A DNA stretch of 64,000 nucleotides from Torreya grandis (lineage: Eukaryota; Streptophyta; Pinopsida; Cupressales; Taxaceae). The notes below the pieces were generated by a model. The model was not told the DNA's origin. It saw only the letters and a program-made list of their open reading frames with translations, and searched no databases. Shown piece after piece: positions 27,740 to 39,900 of the stretch. Location: positions 416,001 through 480,000 of the forward strand of contig JARHVA010005487.1 of NCBI GenBank assembly GCA_037957365.1, written 5' to 3'. Made by a program: the position numbers and the translations under genes. Each line of letters begins with the position of its first letter. The first letter of the stretch is position 1.

Positions 27740-28360
27740 GGCATCTGAGTTATGGATTTTACTTTAGCTAGATAAAATTCAATACCTTAATGAGACATAA
27801 TGAATCCAATAAATTTCCCTAAATTAACTCCAAAAATTCAATTTTAGGATCGATCCTTACTTTGTATTCATGTAGTATTTCAAATATCCTTTGTAGTACT
27901 ATTAGATGATTGACCTTAGTCTTTTTTCCTAATATGTCATTGATGTAGTCTTCAATAATGTCATACATCATATCATGAAATATGATGGTCATGGATCTTT
28001 GGTAGGTATCCCTAGTTTTTTTGAGACCAAATGACATAACCTAATAACATAACATTCCCCATGGTGTGTTGAATGCTATTTTATGTTGGTCATCTAGTGT
28101 GATTTGGATCTAGTTGTACCTTGAGAATCTATCCATCAGTGAAAGAATTTCATAACCTTCTATAGAGTTGACTATCATTTTAATGTTTGATAGAGGAATT
28201 CATCCTTTGGATGGGCCTTGTTTATCTCTCTAAAATTAGTGCATATTATGATTCATTTTGGATTCTTGATGACCAATACAACATTGGATATCCACTCAGA
28301 GTAGTTGATCAATCAAATACATCATACATCTAAGATTTTTTCCAACTATTTCTTCACCAA
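27740..28360 (-). pseudogene. E2 reverse transcriptase
   Basis: The minus strand reads NPKWIIICTNFREINKAHPK (approximate, one stop), LMDRFSRYN, a stop, IQITLDDQHKIAFNTPWGM and VMSFGLKKTRDTYQRSMTII. It then gives FHDMMYDIIEDYINDILGKK, where YIND replaces YVDD, so one catalytic Asp is Asn. The open frame 28037-27819 covers the palm to thumb. The stop at 28110-28112 falls on the conserved Gln of GYNQI. Length and order fit a full RT domain. Confidence 0.9.
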
Positions 28361-29989
28361 TATAGAAATGTGATGATGAATTTTACATATTTTTTGTTTA
28401 ACAAGTTTGGAATTAGTATGTACCACAAGGTGGCATGTAACCAAGGTAGGGTCCAAACCTAAAATGTCTGAGTAGGCCTAGAAAAATATATCAACAAACT
28501 CCCTCAGTAGGGTGGTAAATACTTCACATTCCTCTTTAGTGTGGGACATGCCTAATTTGAAAAATTTTAGATCATCTAGAGTTATGATGTTAACTTTTGT
28601 AGTGTCCTCCACAAGAAGTGTTGAACCATCTTCTAAAATGGTCAGCAAAGATTTGAACTAGCCTATAGTGTCAGAGTCCTAAATTAAGATTGACTCTTCA
28701 AATTTTCCTAGGTATAATGAAATAGAATCCCCCAAGGGTAGGGATGGCCATGTGATAAATATTATTAGGAACTCTTGGATGTCTTATCAAAAGCCTACTA
28801 TTCTTCAAAACTAAAATTATACCCATAGGTAAGTTCATCATTGGTGGTCTCTTAAGATATGTTTGGGGAAGGTTGAACACCCCCATCTAATGGCACCTAA
28901 AATAGGTTTTCACCACTAGACTAAACTTTTTATTTACTTTTTCTTTGGTTAAAAAGTGTCTCAAAGAATTTTTTAGTTTGAGATCTCAATGTTTTATTTA
29001 ATTATTGGATAAGGGTGTTCACTCATTCTCCAAAATAATCTTTAAGATCTAACTTGATTGAGAACCCTTATTTGTGGTCTCCCAACAAAATATTGTTCTT
29101 TAGGCATAGAAAATCATAAAAGGCCTCATCATTCTAAAATTCATCAACTGGCACTATTGATTCTTGTTGGCCCTAGTTTATCAGTTGAGGATAATATAAT
29201 AGTATCTTATGGAAAATAATTCGTTAAATGGTAAAAATGGCATTAGTGTCAAACAAATTAGTAGTGGTTAGGTCATCGAAAGGGATATGATCAAAATCTA
29301 CTTCAATTTTAGCATCATCATCACTATTCATTGGTAATTAAACATGAGTAAGGTACATGGGGTCACCTTTAGGTGGTTTAAATCCTAGACCATACATTCT
29401 TTTGTATTAAGTGGTAGAAATTGACTCAAGTAGACTCTATTGATTTAGACCAAGGCTTCCTCCTTCATAAGCATGTATTTCCATGATTTTTTTTGAAATG
29501 GGATACTTGTCATTTATATAACAGTCATCTAGATTGTCATTATATAACCAAGATTCATCATCTACAAGCCAGTCCTTTTCTTAGCTAGTGGCCAGAATGA
29601 AAATGATAGGTGCTAAAATATGAAGTTTTCCTTTGCCCTTTCTTTGCCATTCCATGAATTGGGGTTCTATGGAATTTTGGAAATGTGTAATGTATCATGG
29701 ATCAAATATTATCCTAGGCCATTAATCGAGATAGTATAATGATTAGATATTTTATTAGGTGATATGTGGGAAAGTGAATCAAGGGTATCTAGGTCTATGC
29801 AATTGTCCTCTAGTAAATAAATAATTATTTATTTTCCCTTATATTATTAATAACTAGATTTAGACTAAAATGGTAGTTATAATTTTGGAAATCAACCTCT
29901 AAATGCTTGTAATGTTCATATGGATATAAATCTCCATGGATAGTAACCTCCATAACTGAATGGTAGAAATTGATACACTGGTACAATTT
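28361..29989 (-). other. E2 protease-RT connecting region
   Basis: Minus-strand sequence between protease and RT. It contains scattered frames (for example 28886-28698, which includes MPKVxNNI-like and TLGGFYFI segments) but no domain I can name. Tat elements usually have a long, poorly conserved linker here. Confidence 0.45.
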
Positions 29990-30300
29990 TTAAGGGATCG
30001 CATGTATTTCATATATCCAAGGTCTACCCAAAATAATATTATATGACAAATCAATGTCTAATAGATGGCATAGTGTATCATGGGTCAAGGGCCCAATGAT
30101 TACTAACAAGCTGATGATGCCTTGTGATTCCTACTCTTCATTATCATAGGCCTTGATTGTGATTGTTTCTAGCTAGAGATCAATTTTGGTATACCCAAGA
30201 AGCTTGATGAGATTTAGAGACATGATATTTAGAACTGATTCATTTTCTATGAGGACATGCTTCACTTTGTGCCATATTATGACATATTCTATGTATAATG
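29990..30300 (-). pseudogene. E2 aspartic protease
   Basis: The minus strand reads KHVLIENESVLNIMSLNLIK, where IENESVLN stands in place of the usual IDGGAGLN active site, then LLGYTKIDL, ITIKAYDNEE, QGIISLLVIIGPLTHDTL, LLDIDLSYNIILGRPWIYE and IHAIP. NIILGRPWI is a strong signature of Tat proteases. The catalytic Asp has become Glu and the Gly-Gly has gone, so this copy cannot be active. Confidence 0.87.
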
Positions 30301-31379
30301 GATTGCTATGCAAAGGGCCAAGGGATGACATATCACTTTGGTTGAAGGTTAATTATTAGCTTGGGGCTAGATGTCCAACCAAATCTTGGAATTTTTCTAG
30401 AGATATGTCATTAGGAACTTGGGATTGGTTGAGGAATTTGGTCAAGATGTTCTTATATATGGTGTATATACAAAACAAATCCAAAATGGAGATTTATGTG
30501 GGTGTATTTTGTAGTTGTTCCACAATATCAAACATCTTTTCTTGCATAATGGTAAATGGTTTGTTTGTTGCTAGAATGGTTAGTTGGATGCATAAAGTGG
30601 TAGATGGATGTGGGCCTAGTATGGTAATCTTTGACCATTGATTTATGATTTCATAATCAAGATTACATATAGGATCATTATTTCTAGCAAATGATGGTGG
30701 TGGGGGACCAGCCAGGATAAGTCTTAATTATTGGTGCACTCATGCATGGTCACGGGTCAATGATGAGTTATAAATATAAGGTCTAAAATTAGTAATCCCT
30801 ATTTATCTATATTATTGGATATAGTCCCAAATCAAGGAAGGATCATTGGCATGGGTTCGTTGGTTTGAATTGATTAGAAACAATCTTGTTTAAATGGTAT
30901 TTGGTCTTGGATTGATGGAGTTGGTGGAAACATGACCTCCCACAATATGACCTATAACCTTTTTGTAGTCATGTCAACTACATGGTAGGTCTATTAGTTG
31001 TTAGCATCATTTTGACATTGGTTCTATCCATTTTAATGATTTTATTAGTTATATTTATTTTGTCTCATCTATTGATATTATTATTATTATTGGTTTTTAT
31101 GTTGTGGAAAGGGGTTTGGATATATCCCTAAGTTTTGATTAGATGTGTAATATCCCTTATCCAATGTTATATCCCCATTTTACAACATATTCTAAATCAA
31201 ATGTTTAATTTTCACACAACATTACAAATTATGTCTATAAACCTAATGATACTCATAGAATTTATTTTGGTGGTACCAATTTGGATAAGGGATTCCCTTA
31301 GGATAGTACTTCAAAATAGGCTAGTTAATCATATTAAGGATGGTAAGATTAAAAAAATAGATTTAATGGGTTATCTAAG

Positions 31380-32250
31380 GTCACTAAAGATGTGATGAGT
31401 AATAAAAACTTTCCTTGGAGGAGGGGTTTACAAAGGCAAAGGTTATTGTGTTTGTTGCACTGGTTTGGGCTACTACACTTGTTATGTTTATTTAATAAGT
31501 TATTGGTTAGGAGTAATTTACATATGTTTCATAGGATAATTAGATGATTTTTTCACCATTTGGACATGTTGTGACTTATTTACTCCATTTCCTATAACAT
31601 TCTTGTTATGATTGAATGGCTTGGACTTTTCATAATTACTAGCTAGTGTTGGTTGTGATGTTTGTGCTTAGACTTGGTTTTGATTCTAGATATTATTTTG
31701 GTTTTGATTCTAATTCTATTTTGATAAGGTAATTTTAATGATACCTTTATTAATAAGGGCTATCTTAATCAAAAAAACTTTATCAATGATTTCTTTAAAA
31801 GTGTGCACACACTGTAGCTCATAATGGTAAGATATCTCGCTATGTAAATTCTTAGTAAACATAGTGGATAGTTGTTTATCTAGTATATTGTGGGTAAATC
31901 ACCTTGAAATGGATTTCCATCACTAAAAACAACTTGAAAATCTTTCACCAACCTTTTGTTTGTCTTGCATCAAATATATCAATGAAATCTCATGTCTGAG
32001 ATTTTAGGATAAGTGTTGTATAAACTTGTATGAAAGATCATCAAAATTAAAAACTTAATTCTTGGTTAATTTCATAAACCACTATAACACTTTTCATAAT
32101 AGAATATATGGGAAAAATATTAAGACGTATAGGTTGGTGTAGGCCACTAGTTGAAAAGCAACAAAGAATCTAGTTAAATTGGCCTTGGGGTCTCCTTTCC
32201 CCTTGTATTTTTTGAATTTTGGTGGTTCATAACCTAGAGTAAATGGTATT
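31380..32250 (-). pseudogene. E2 gag
   Basis: The minus strand from 32240 reads KFKKYKGKGDPKANLTRFFV, then FDDLSYKFIQHLS, LRHEISLIYLMQDKQKVGER, FSSCF, WKSISR, DKQLSTMFTKNLHSEISYHY, LQCVHTFKEIIDKVFLIKIA and LINKGIIKI. This is the capsid region of a Tat/gypsy gag (KFxGxGDPxxHLxRF through NLH-xxYxLxxxxFxDLIxxG). The Gln/Pro-rich N-terminal part lies further right, to about 33400, and the tail towards 31100 has a TPPPRKVFI segment leading to protease. Confidence 0.85.
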
Positions 32251-35200
32251 TAAAAATACTTCATGTTGAAGGGGTAGGAACACACATCAACCAACTTAAA
32301 CCTTTTGGTTTGTTTCCTAGCTTATATGGTAGTAATTTCATCCTTCATTTGTTGTAGTTCTTGGGCTAGGAAACTGGAAGGAATAATGGTTTCAGGTGGA
32401 GGCTAGGTGGTCAAAAGTGGATTATTTTAACCTAGGTTTAATGGAGGCATGGTTTTTTGTGGAAGGTTTGTTTGATTTAGGAATTTACAAAGAATATGCA
32501 TGCATGTATTAGGATGTGATTTTTGAAATTTCATACATTACTATGTGATATTTTGGTTAGGATTTGGTAAATGGGCCTAGTTTTGGGGAAATTATGGTTG
32601 AGATAGAAGGATATGGCTAGGAGTAAAATAGTATTCCTATTGAGGTTGATTAGGGACTTACTATCAACTAATCAAACCTTTTTGATTAAGAGGATATTGT
32701 GAACCAAGGCCCTATCATTGAGTTTGTGTCATGTTAAGAACAAAAAGTAATTATTGCCTAATTTGTACTTGTGGAACATTAGAACCTATTGGTTATGCAA
32801 ATCCTTATTGGTAAGTAGATGTATGTTGAAGGTTTATCATTTAAGGTTGACCGATACTCATGCATTATTGGTTAGACATCATTTTATATGGCAATGGTAT
32901 GCTAGTATGTGACTAAAGAGGTATGTTTGATGTGGTGAGGTGGAACATTGGTCACCCCCTTTTTAGGTGGAAAGATGTTTTGACTCTATGGCATGTGTAC
33001 ATTATATTTTAACTATGGTTATGGAATATTAATCATCACCTATTGTGGTGGAGTAATATTTGTCACATTTTTTCAAGGCACATAACTACTTTTTGCTTTA
33101 CTACTTAACCCTTGCAGTTGTGTACTTGAAGAAGTAGTTAGTTGAGGATTAGAGGTAACTATTTGTGGTTTGGATGTAGAATTTCCTTGCCTTTGAATTT
33201 GTGAACCACTTATGGTGTTAACTAAAGGCACATTTTTTGTGGACTATTTGTTTATGTGTTTACACCACTTTGGTCCAGATTGGCTGATACTTGCATATTT
33301 TACACTATGTTTGGTTCACTATTCTATATAGAAGAATAAGACACTTATTGAATAGCCAGGGCATTAAACATGTTTCTCATTGAAGTGCTCTATGTGAATG
33401 TATCTGTACCCTAATTTTAATGGTCTATTAATTATATTAAGACTCCTATTGAAGGAGCTAACTCAATAAGAGGAGAATTTTACATGATCATGTTGTTGAA
33501 GTTATGCACTAAGTTCAAATAAGTCTTGTATACTATCTACATCTCTATGAAGGGGTCATCCATGAGTCATTTTCCTATGACAAGCATACTAGCATCCTAA
33601 TATGGCATTATCACTATAGCTTTATGATGACTTGTTCAAAATATGGAGATTTATCTCCAAAAACAGTCTATGTTAAAACTTGGTATAAAACAACCTAACA
33701 TTAAATGTCTAATGTTAAATATCTTACACAAAAAGGTCAAGTGGATGAACTAAAATTAGAATGCTAAAATCTAGGTTCAAAGTGTTCCAAACAAGTCTAA
33801 TATAGGAAAATAAAGCTTTTTGGGTATTTTTTCCAAATGTGACATCAAAATATAGGATCAAACAAAGGCATGTGCTAGGACTTTTGGAAAAATAATCACA
33901 AAATCTAGACTTGAAACAAAAGGGGTATTTAATCTAACAAATCTAAAACACTTTGGCATAAACTAGGAACTTGAATTTAGGCATTAACTTGGTCAATTTA
34001 GTATAATGTTTGAAACAAAAGGGACTTGGAGATAGACTATTTTCTCCCAAATCTAGGCACAAACAATAGTTTTTAAAGTGGGTAAATAATTAACCTAAGT
34101 TACACAACCCAAAAGAGAAAGTTCTATGTCTAGGCCCAAATTAGACAAAGAATAAATATAAATCAATCAATTTTTGGATTTAAAATTATCAAGGTTAATT
34201 AAAAACTCAACTTATGAAAAATAGGTTTTTTTATCATTAGGCTAGACAAACGTTAATGGCATAATGGTACTAGACAAAGACCCAAAATGCATACATGGAT
34301 TGGTTTAAAATTGGAAACTTTGGACACAAGATAAAAAAAGTCTATGAAATGATTTGAGAATCATAACAACATTACCACAATCTAAGGATGTGATCAATGG
34401 CTTTTTTTAAGACTCCAAAGCATATAAAACCTAAAATGATTTGGGCAATGTAATGTTACCCATTTCAATCAAATGACACACATAATGTTTTTGATAAAAA
34501 GCTCAAGATAAAAAAATTGTGTCAAATGGATGGCATTATGCCTCCTAAAATAATGGAGTGATGTGGTCACAAAACTCATTTTGACAAGGCATAATCAAAT
34601 GGTTTTACACTAAAAAATGAAGAAAGTAAAGGAATAATAACAAAATATAACTAAGTATAATGTCCAAAGCCCTAAAATTAATAAGGTTGCTTCATATTAC
34701 TATAATCCATCTATATGTGTGCTCTCAGAATGATTTTAAGTGTTAATCCAAAAATATAATTGCATGAAGTAGTTGGGTTTTAACAACCCCTTATCCCAAG
34801 AGAATGTAAAATGACATGGAACTTAGGGCTACTCACCCTACATCAATAATATGTCTACATCAAGTGGGGTTATTCTAAAACTAAAACTTTTGACCATCTA
34901 GATGGTCCCAAGTGTGATTAACACTAGAGATGCCTCATGCAATTAAGTTCATACTGATTAACTTACTATACAAGGGTCTATTCCTTTACATAGTGATTCC
35001 ATCCATGTGTTGCTTAGTTAAATCCCATGGTTAACCAAACCTAACTTAGGTTTTAATTATGAAAGGAGAGGTTATCCACTTAACCCCCTATCTCTCACAA
35101 TATACATGCCCTAATTTATATACCCCACTATGGATCAGGGTTGAAAAAAACCTGAGAGTTAAAACCCCATGTCAAATCTTCCATAAATAACTTGTGAAGA

Positions 35201-35593
35201 AGATATGAACTTCCCCTCATAATCCAAGTTACATAAAATAAATGACTAAGTGAAAAGACTTTAGAGGTTGTGTTTATATCACCCAAACCATATGGGTTCT
35301 TAGAGAGAGCCTAGACAACATTCTTTTCATGCCTTGGATAAAGGCACAAAATGCAAGAAAGAAGCACTTTTGGTCACCCAAGTTCCTTAAAAGGGATGGG
35401 GGAGAGCATACACACATTCTTAATTTGAAAAGCACACACACAAATATAAAATAAACACTCTTAAGAATTTGAAATCTAAATGAGTTTTAATTTTAAGAAC
35501 TAAATGAAGTGTTGATAAAAATTTTGGCCCCTTGGCTTAATTTCACATTTGTAAAAAAATTCACAAAATAACTTAACATAGAACACCTATTGT
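32251..35593 (-). other. E2 gag N-terminus and leader, mostly unassigned
   Basis: The first kilobase (32.25-33.4 kb) reads on the minus strand as a Pro/Gln/Ser-rich segment with many stops, probably the gag N-terminus. The rest is AT-rich leader with no motif that I can support. Confidence 0.45.
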
Positions 35594-35670
35594 TCCTTTT
35601 AAGCACTAAAACAAAATGTTCAAGACTTAACCATTCCTTTTAAGCACCAAAACCAAATGTTCAAGAGTTA
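35594..35670. repeat. 41-bp tandem duplication
   Basis: TCCTTTTAAGCACTAAAACA at 35594 recurs as TCCTTTTAAGCACCAAAACC at 35635, and both continue into AAATGTTCAAGA-TTA. There are two units, 41 bp apart, in the E2 leader. Confidence 0.85.
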
Positions 35671-35809
35671 GTATTTACAAATTTATGTCCTTTTCCTACC
35701 TTGGTCCTACAAATTTTAGAGGGTTTCCTTCTACTTTTAAGCACAATTATGGATGACCAAACAAGATTTAGAAACATAGCTCTCAATTTTATTTGTATTT
35801 TTTAATAGA

Positions 35810-35910
35810 GACCAATGTTAGTCACCTATGACCGATGTCGATTACCAGATAACTAATCCCAGTTTCAAAGAATTGATACCAATCAATAAAAACTAATGTC
35901 AGTTACTTGT
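35810..35910 (+). repeat. 20-bp palindromic-core minisatellite, 5 units
   Basis: Five consecutive units of 20-21 bp: GACCAATGTTAGTCACCTAT at 35810, then units beginning GACCGATGTCGATTACC (35830), AACTAATCCCAGTTTC (35851), AATTGATACCAATCA (35871) and AACTAATGTCAGTTACTTGT (35891). The core approximates the palindrome ACTGATGTCAGT. A second cluster lies 190 bp to the right. Confidence 0.9.
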
Positions 35911-36096
35911 GAACCCAAAGGCAAAACAAAATATTTCCAAAAATATTGGTTAGCTCAAATTAATATAAAACTTGAGAAAACCTGTAATAAAATGATGAAA
36001 TAGAGACTTTTCAAGTTTTTAAAGCTTAAAACAAAAACCTATAACTTGTAATAAACTTAAAAATCAAATTTCTCTCCATGTTCTTCCCTACATACT

Positions 36097-36177
36097 GATT
36101 AATGTTCATTAGTAGAGGACCAATATTAGTTAAGCATAACCAATGCCAGTTATACAGAACTGATGTCAGTCTCTATG
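36097..36177 (+). repeat. 20-bp palindromic-core minisatellite, second cluster
   Basis: Four units begin at 36097, 36118 (GACCAATATTAGTTAAGCAT), 36138 (AACCAATGCCAGTTATACAG) and 36158 (AACTGATGTCAGTCTCTATG). Unit size and phase match the cluster at 35810, with about 190 bp between. Confidence 0.88.
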
Positions 36178-36307
36178 TAAATCTGGGTAACACTAAAAAT
36201 AGAATACGAGAAATCAATACAAAAACTCAAATTTTTAAGATATTCAAGAATTCATTTGAAAATCTATGAGTTGTATTTTGGCCTCTTTGGCATATGGGAT
36301 GCTTTAG

Positions 36308-36325
36308 GTCTCACCAGGCATGCCA
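36308..36325 (-). promoter_or_regulatory. E2 primer-binding-site candidate
   Basis: The minus strand reads TGGCATGCCTGGTGAGAC, 18 bp inside the 5' LTR. It starts TGG, as expected for pairing with a tRNA CCA end, and aligns without gaps to similar blocks in E1 and E4. Confidence 0.65.
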
Positions 36326-36343
36326 TTTGTCATCATAGGAATT

Positions 36344-37360
36344 TTATAAAGAGAGGAGGTTAGATCAAGTGTTAGTTTAAGTAAACAAAACTCAAAATGA
36401 ACACACTAACATACTAACATCTCTAAGCCTAGATCATAAAGGATATTAATAAACAAAATCAAATGAAAATCACAAATAAAATGTAAATGTTCCAGATGAT
36501 TTGATGTGTGGCTTGCTTGGTTTATGCTCAAAGAGTATTTGATAATGGAGTTTGTGTAGTTCCCTCTCTCCTTGGCACCATTGTGGCTTATTTTGGCTTG
36601 ATGTGGCTCATGCTTGCTTGATGTGTCTTGACTCAATATTTTAGGATTATAACATTATGGATATAAATCATGCTAAAAACCCACATTATAAATCTATAAT
36701 TTCCAAGCTCTCTTTTTAACAGGCAATTACTTGTATTTATAGGCTTAGGAACTAACCCCAACCCAAAGTGAGTTAAGGTGTAGTTTAAACATGAAATGGG
36801 TTAAAACCTAACCTAGGTGAGTCAACATAACCCTCGTAGAGTTAAAAGGTGTCAATTAATAGTGATTTTCAATGAATAGGCATGGGTCTCCAAAAAGAGA
36901 TATTTTGAGATATTTTCCAAAAACTTGACAACTTGTAAAGGTAATCATGAAAAGTTAGAATATTTCATATTTTTTAATTTCTTTTTTTAGTAAATCATTA
37001 ATTTCACATGGATAATTCAAATAGGTCTTTAATTTGGTTTAACTTATTAATTAATTATGATTATGCATTTATCTCTTTCAATATCTAATTTAAGTTCATG
37101 TATCCCACTTAATAGTTCCATGGGCCAAATTGAATGTTGTGATGCCACAAGGTGCTTAGAGATGAATTCATGAGAGGTTATTGTTTCATTTGATATGATA
37201 CCCAAATTTTGGATGTCTCAACATGATTCTAATCTTTGAAAAATGATGTAAAGGAAAATTTGGGATGTTTAATGATTCTTAGTCTTAATTTGTAATGGTT
37301 GGTAAGAATTAGTCTAAAGTCTAATCAAAGGCCATTGGTGGCCAATTTTAGGTGTCTATA
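36344..37360 (-). repeat. E2 5' LTR
   Basis: 1017 bp matching 21749-22839. On the minus strand it begins TATAGACACC (TG decayed to TA) at 37360 and ends TTTATAA at 36344. The direct neighbour to the right is GAGAATCACCATG, where E1 LTR sequence resumes. Confidence 0.92.
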
Positions 37361-37624
37361 GAGAATCACCATGCCAAGTGTTAAGTATTTAAGACTAGTT
37401 ATAATTCAAGATAAAGATTTATAAAATATGTCATGATGTTCTTTTGGAGAAGTGTATATCTACAACATGACATCCTCTTAAAGTTAGAGAAGGGATACTT
37501 CATTATCCTTCTTGAAACTATTTTCTTGATGAGGAGTCCATTTAACTATCTTGAATTGTCTTAGAGATCATTAAAACATATGTACTAACTTGATAAGTTA
37601 AAAACATGATTAGTTCATGTCATT
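37361..37624 (-). repeat. E1 3' LTR, piece 2 of 3
   Basis: Matches 50540-50803, from GAGAATCACCATGCCAAGTG to the TCATT at 37620-37624. The left edge meets E2 and the right edge meets the E3 LTR. The first 11 bp duplicate the end of piece 1. Confidence 0.92.
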
Positions 37625-37971
37625 TGTTATGCCCTTAACCATTGGTGTGTCTAGGGATATGTGTGGCTGACTTGTGACTTACATACCTCTTTTATTTACT
37701 TGTTACATTTCTCTATGTTCTTAGATAAGTCAACCTATAGAATAACCTTTGCGAAGTAGACTATATATAGGAGGTATTGGTTAGTCTTTAATAATTATGT
37801 TAAGTATTCTTCGATTAGTGCATTATTGTGGAGGTTTCCCCCTCAAAGTGGCTATGCTATATTATCCAATATTCTATTCTACTATCAATTATCACTATGT
37901 AATCTCTCATATTTTCTTATTATGTGCAATATAAAATCATTATATGAAAATATCAAAGTAATCTCATTATA
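37625..37971 (+). repeat. E3 5' LTR
   Basis: 347 bp beginning TGTTATGCCCTTAACC and ending near ATTATA (decayed ATTACA). It matches 42798-43052 except for a segment of about 92 bp missing from the 3' copy. Confidence 0.93.
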
Positions 37972-37974
37972 AGC

Positions 37975-37985
37975 GGTATCAGAGC
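37975..37985 (+). promoter_or_regulatory. E3 primer-binding site (initiator Met tRNA type)
   Basis: GGTATCAGAGC follows 3 bp after the LTR end and matches the widespread plant LTR-retrotransposon primer site TGGTATCAGAGC, complementary to the 3' end of initiator methionine tRNA. The first T is C here. Confidence 0.9.
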
Positions 37986-38389
37986 TTAGATTTGGGTAAG
38001 TTTTCTATGGCATTTTTTTAGATCTAGTGAGGCATGGATTCTGGGAGAAATGAAAGCAAAAAAACATAACTTGAAATCTAGGAAGAATTAAATTTTTCAT
38101 CAGCACAGTATTGCTTGAAATGATTTTTTGAAAAAAAATATTTTAAAAAAAGTCTATAATTTTTTTCCCCTTGCACACTTGTAGTCATTGGATTCATCTC
38201 GATGAGACGATCACAATGATATATTTTGTCGGTACACTTTTTTGGTACCAAAAATTTTAATCTGGTGTGCAAAGGTAATCATTGGATTCATCTTGACAAG
38301 GTGATCGCAATGGTACCATTTATAAGTACACTTTTTTGGGGGGGTCAAAAATCTCCTAGGGTTAATTTATGGTAGGTCCTTCAACTTAG

Positions 38390-39350
38390 GGAAGAAAATG
38401 GGCACCAAAAACTCTTAAGACTCCTATCGATGACATGGAATCTAGAACTTTAGATACAATGATTTCTCAGCTTTAAGAGGACATAAAAAACTTGGTGAGG
38501 CATGATGACTTTGTTTCAGTCCAAGCTAATGTTTTAGGGATGAACAAAGAGATTAATGGAGTTCATAGTGAATTACATCATATCACTATGCAATTGGCTA
38601 TCCTCACATCTCAATTTCAGCCTAACAACCCTCCATTTCAGCATTCAAATCCTCCTCTTAATAACTCCTATGTTGGTATAAAACCAATGTTGCTAAAAGT
38701 GGGCATTCTTAGGTTCAATGGTAAGGATCCTCTCACTTGGATTAACCAAATTGAGAATTTATTTGAGCTACATCAAACACCTATTTCTCAGAGGGTGATG
38801 GTGGTATCCTTGTATATGGAACTTGAGCAATTCATTTGGTATCATTGGTTATGTGCTCAAAAGAAAAATAATGGTGATCTTATTACATGGAATATTTTCA
38901 ATAAATATTTGATAGCTCATTATCAAAATAATGTCTCTAAGAACTATTTTAGACAATTAGCCAAGTTGTGACAAACAAGACTTGTGAAGGATTATATTCA
39001 TCAATTTCAGAATCTCTATTTATGGGTGGAAATATCACTAAGAGAAATTTGATGGATTTATTTTTTGGTGACCTCAAAGATAGAATCCAATATGAGGTTT
39101 GAATGTTTAACCCAACATCTGTATCAGAATTTATCCCTAAGGCACACATGATAGAATAAATAGATATGGTCAAAAGGAAAACTTTCACTACTAGTCATAA
39201 TCACAACATTCCAACACCATCATTTCCATAGCCCACCAGATTAACATAATGATAAATTGAGGAGAAGTGAGCCAAAGGGTTATGTTATGGTTGTGATAGA
39301 AAATGGAGAAAATACCATCATTGTACTGAAAAGAAGATATTTTACATTTA
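38390..39350 (+). pseudogene. E3 gag with CCHC knuckle
   Basis: The main open frame, 38492-38971, contains LKVGILRFNGKDPLTWINQI then ENLFELHQTP and LEQFIWYHWL, the core of chromoviral gag (P-F-G-DP-WI-x-E-FF, then A-WY-WL). It stops at a TGA (38969-38971) where QLAKL is followed by QTRLVKDYIHQFQNLY, so the frame simply continues; the TGA probably replaces CGA (Arg). The nucleocapsid knuckle reads CYGCDRKWRKYHHC at about 39285-39325, then EKKIFYI. The N-terminus near 38390 lacks a clear start codon in frame. Confidence 0.9.
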
Positions 39351-39419
39351 AGGTGTTAATGATGATGAAGATGATGTAGAAGTACATGATGTAGTTGCAA
39401 AAGTTCTTGATGAGGAATT

Positions 39420-39900
39420 TGAAGACTCTCAGCCTATTATTTCATGTCATGCCCTGTTAGGTATTATTACCCCCCAAACTCTTAAGGTGATGGGTTTATT
39501 TAATAAATATAAGTTCACTATCTTGATTGATTCTAGGAGTACACATAATTTCATCAATAGTAAGTTGGCTACTTGTTTAAACTATTTCATTTATCCAGCT
39601 CCAAAATTTCAAGTTATGATTGTAGATGGTGGTACTATCAGTGATTCAATAAAATGTCATAGTATTAAGTTGGCTATGGGAGACTACTTATTGGATTCTC
39701 TGATGTTTGTTATTCTGATGGGTGGAGTTGATATTGTTTTGGGAGTCTAATGGCTCACCACTTTGGGCACTATTGAGATGAATTTTCAAGAATTATTCAT
39801 GCATTTTCATTATGAAGAAAGGAAATTTGAGCTAAGAGTATTAAAGGCTAAATCTCCCCAACTTGTTAGCTCCCATAAAATGACAGATTGTCTGTAAGGG
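39420..39900 (+). pseudogene. E3 aspartic protease
   Basis: The open frame 39487-39750 reads KFTILIDSRSTHNFINSKLA, then FQVMIVDGGTISDSIKC and MFVILMGGVDIVLGV, then a stop before WLTTLGTIEMNF. The chromoviral protease signature is LIDSGSTHNFI; here DSG is DSR, removing the active-site Gly. The stop at 39748-39750 takes the place of the Gln in VQWL. Beyond it the match continues (MHFHYEERKFEL). Confidence 0.92.

Larger units (their letters stand above)
21749..37360 (-). mobile_element. E2: Tat-like Ty3/gypsy element inserted in E1 LTR
   Basis: About 15.6 kb bounded by LTRs at 21749-22839 and 36344-37360. Minus-strand order is gag, protease, RT, RNase H, a second RNase H, integrase, then a long 3' untranslated region. 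A second RNase H between the first and integrase is a hallmark of the Tat lineage. The LTR reads TGTAGACACC to TTTATCA on the minus strand. Flanks repeat GAGAWTCACCA on both sides, while the uninterrupted E1 LTR has it once at 50540-50550. All reading frames are broken. Confidence 0.92.
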
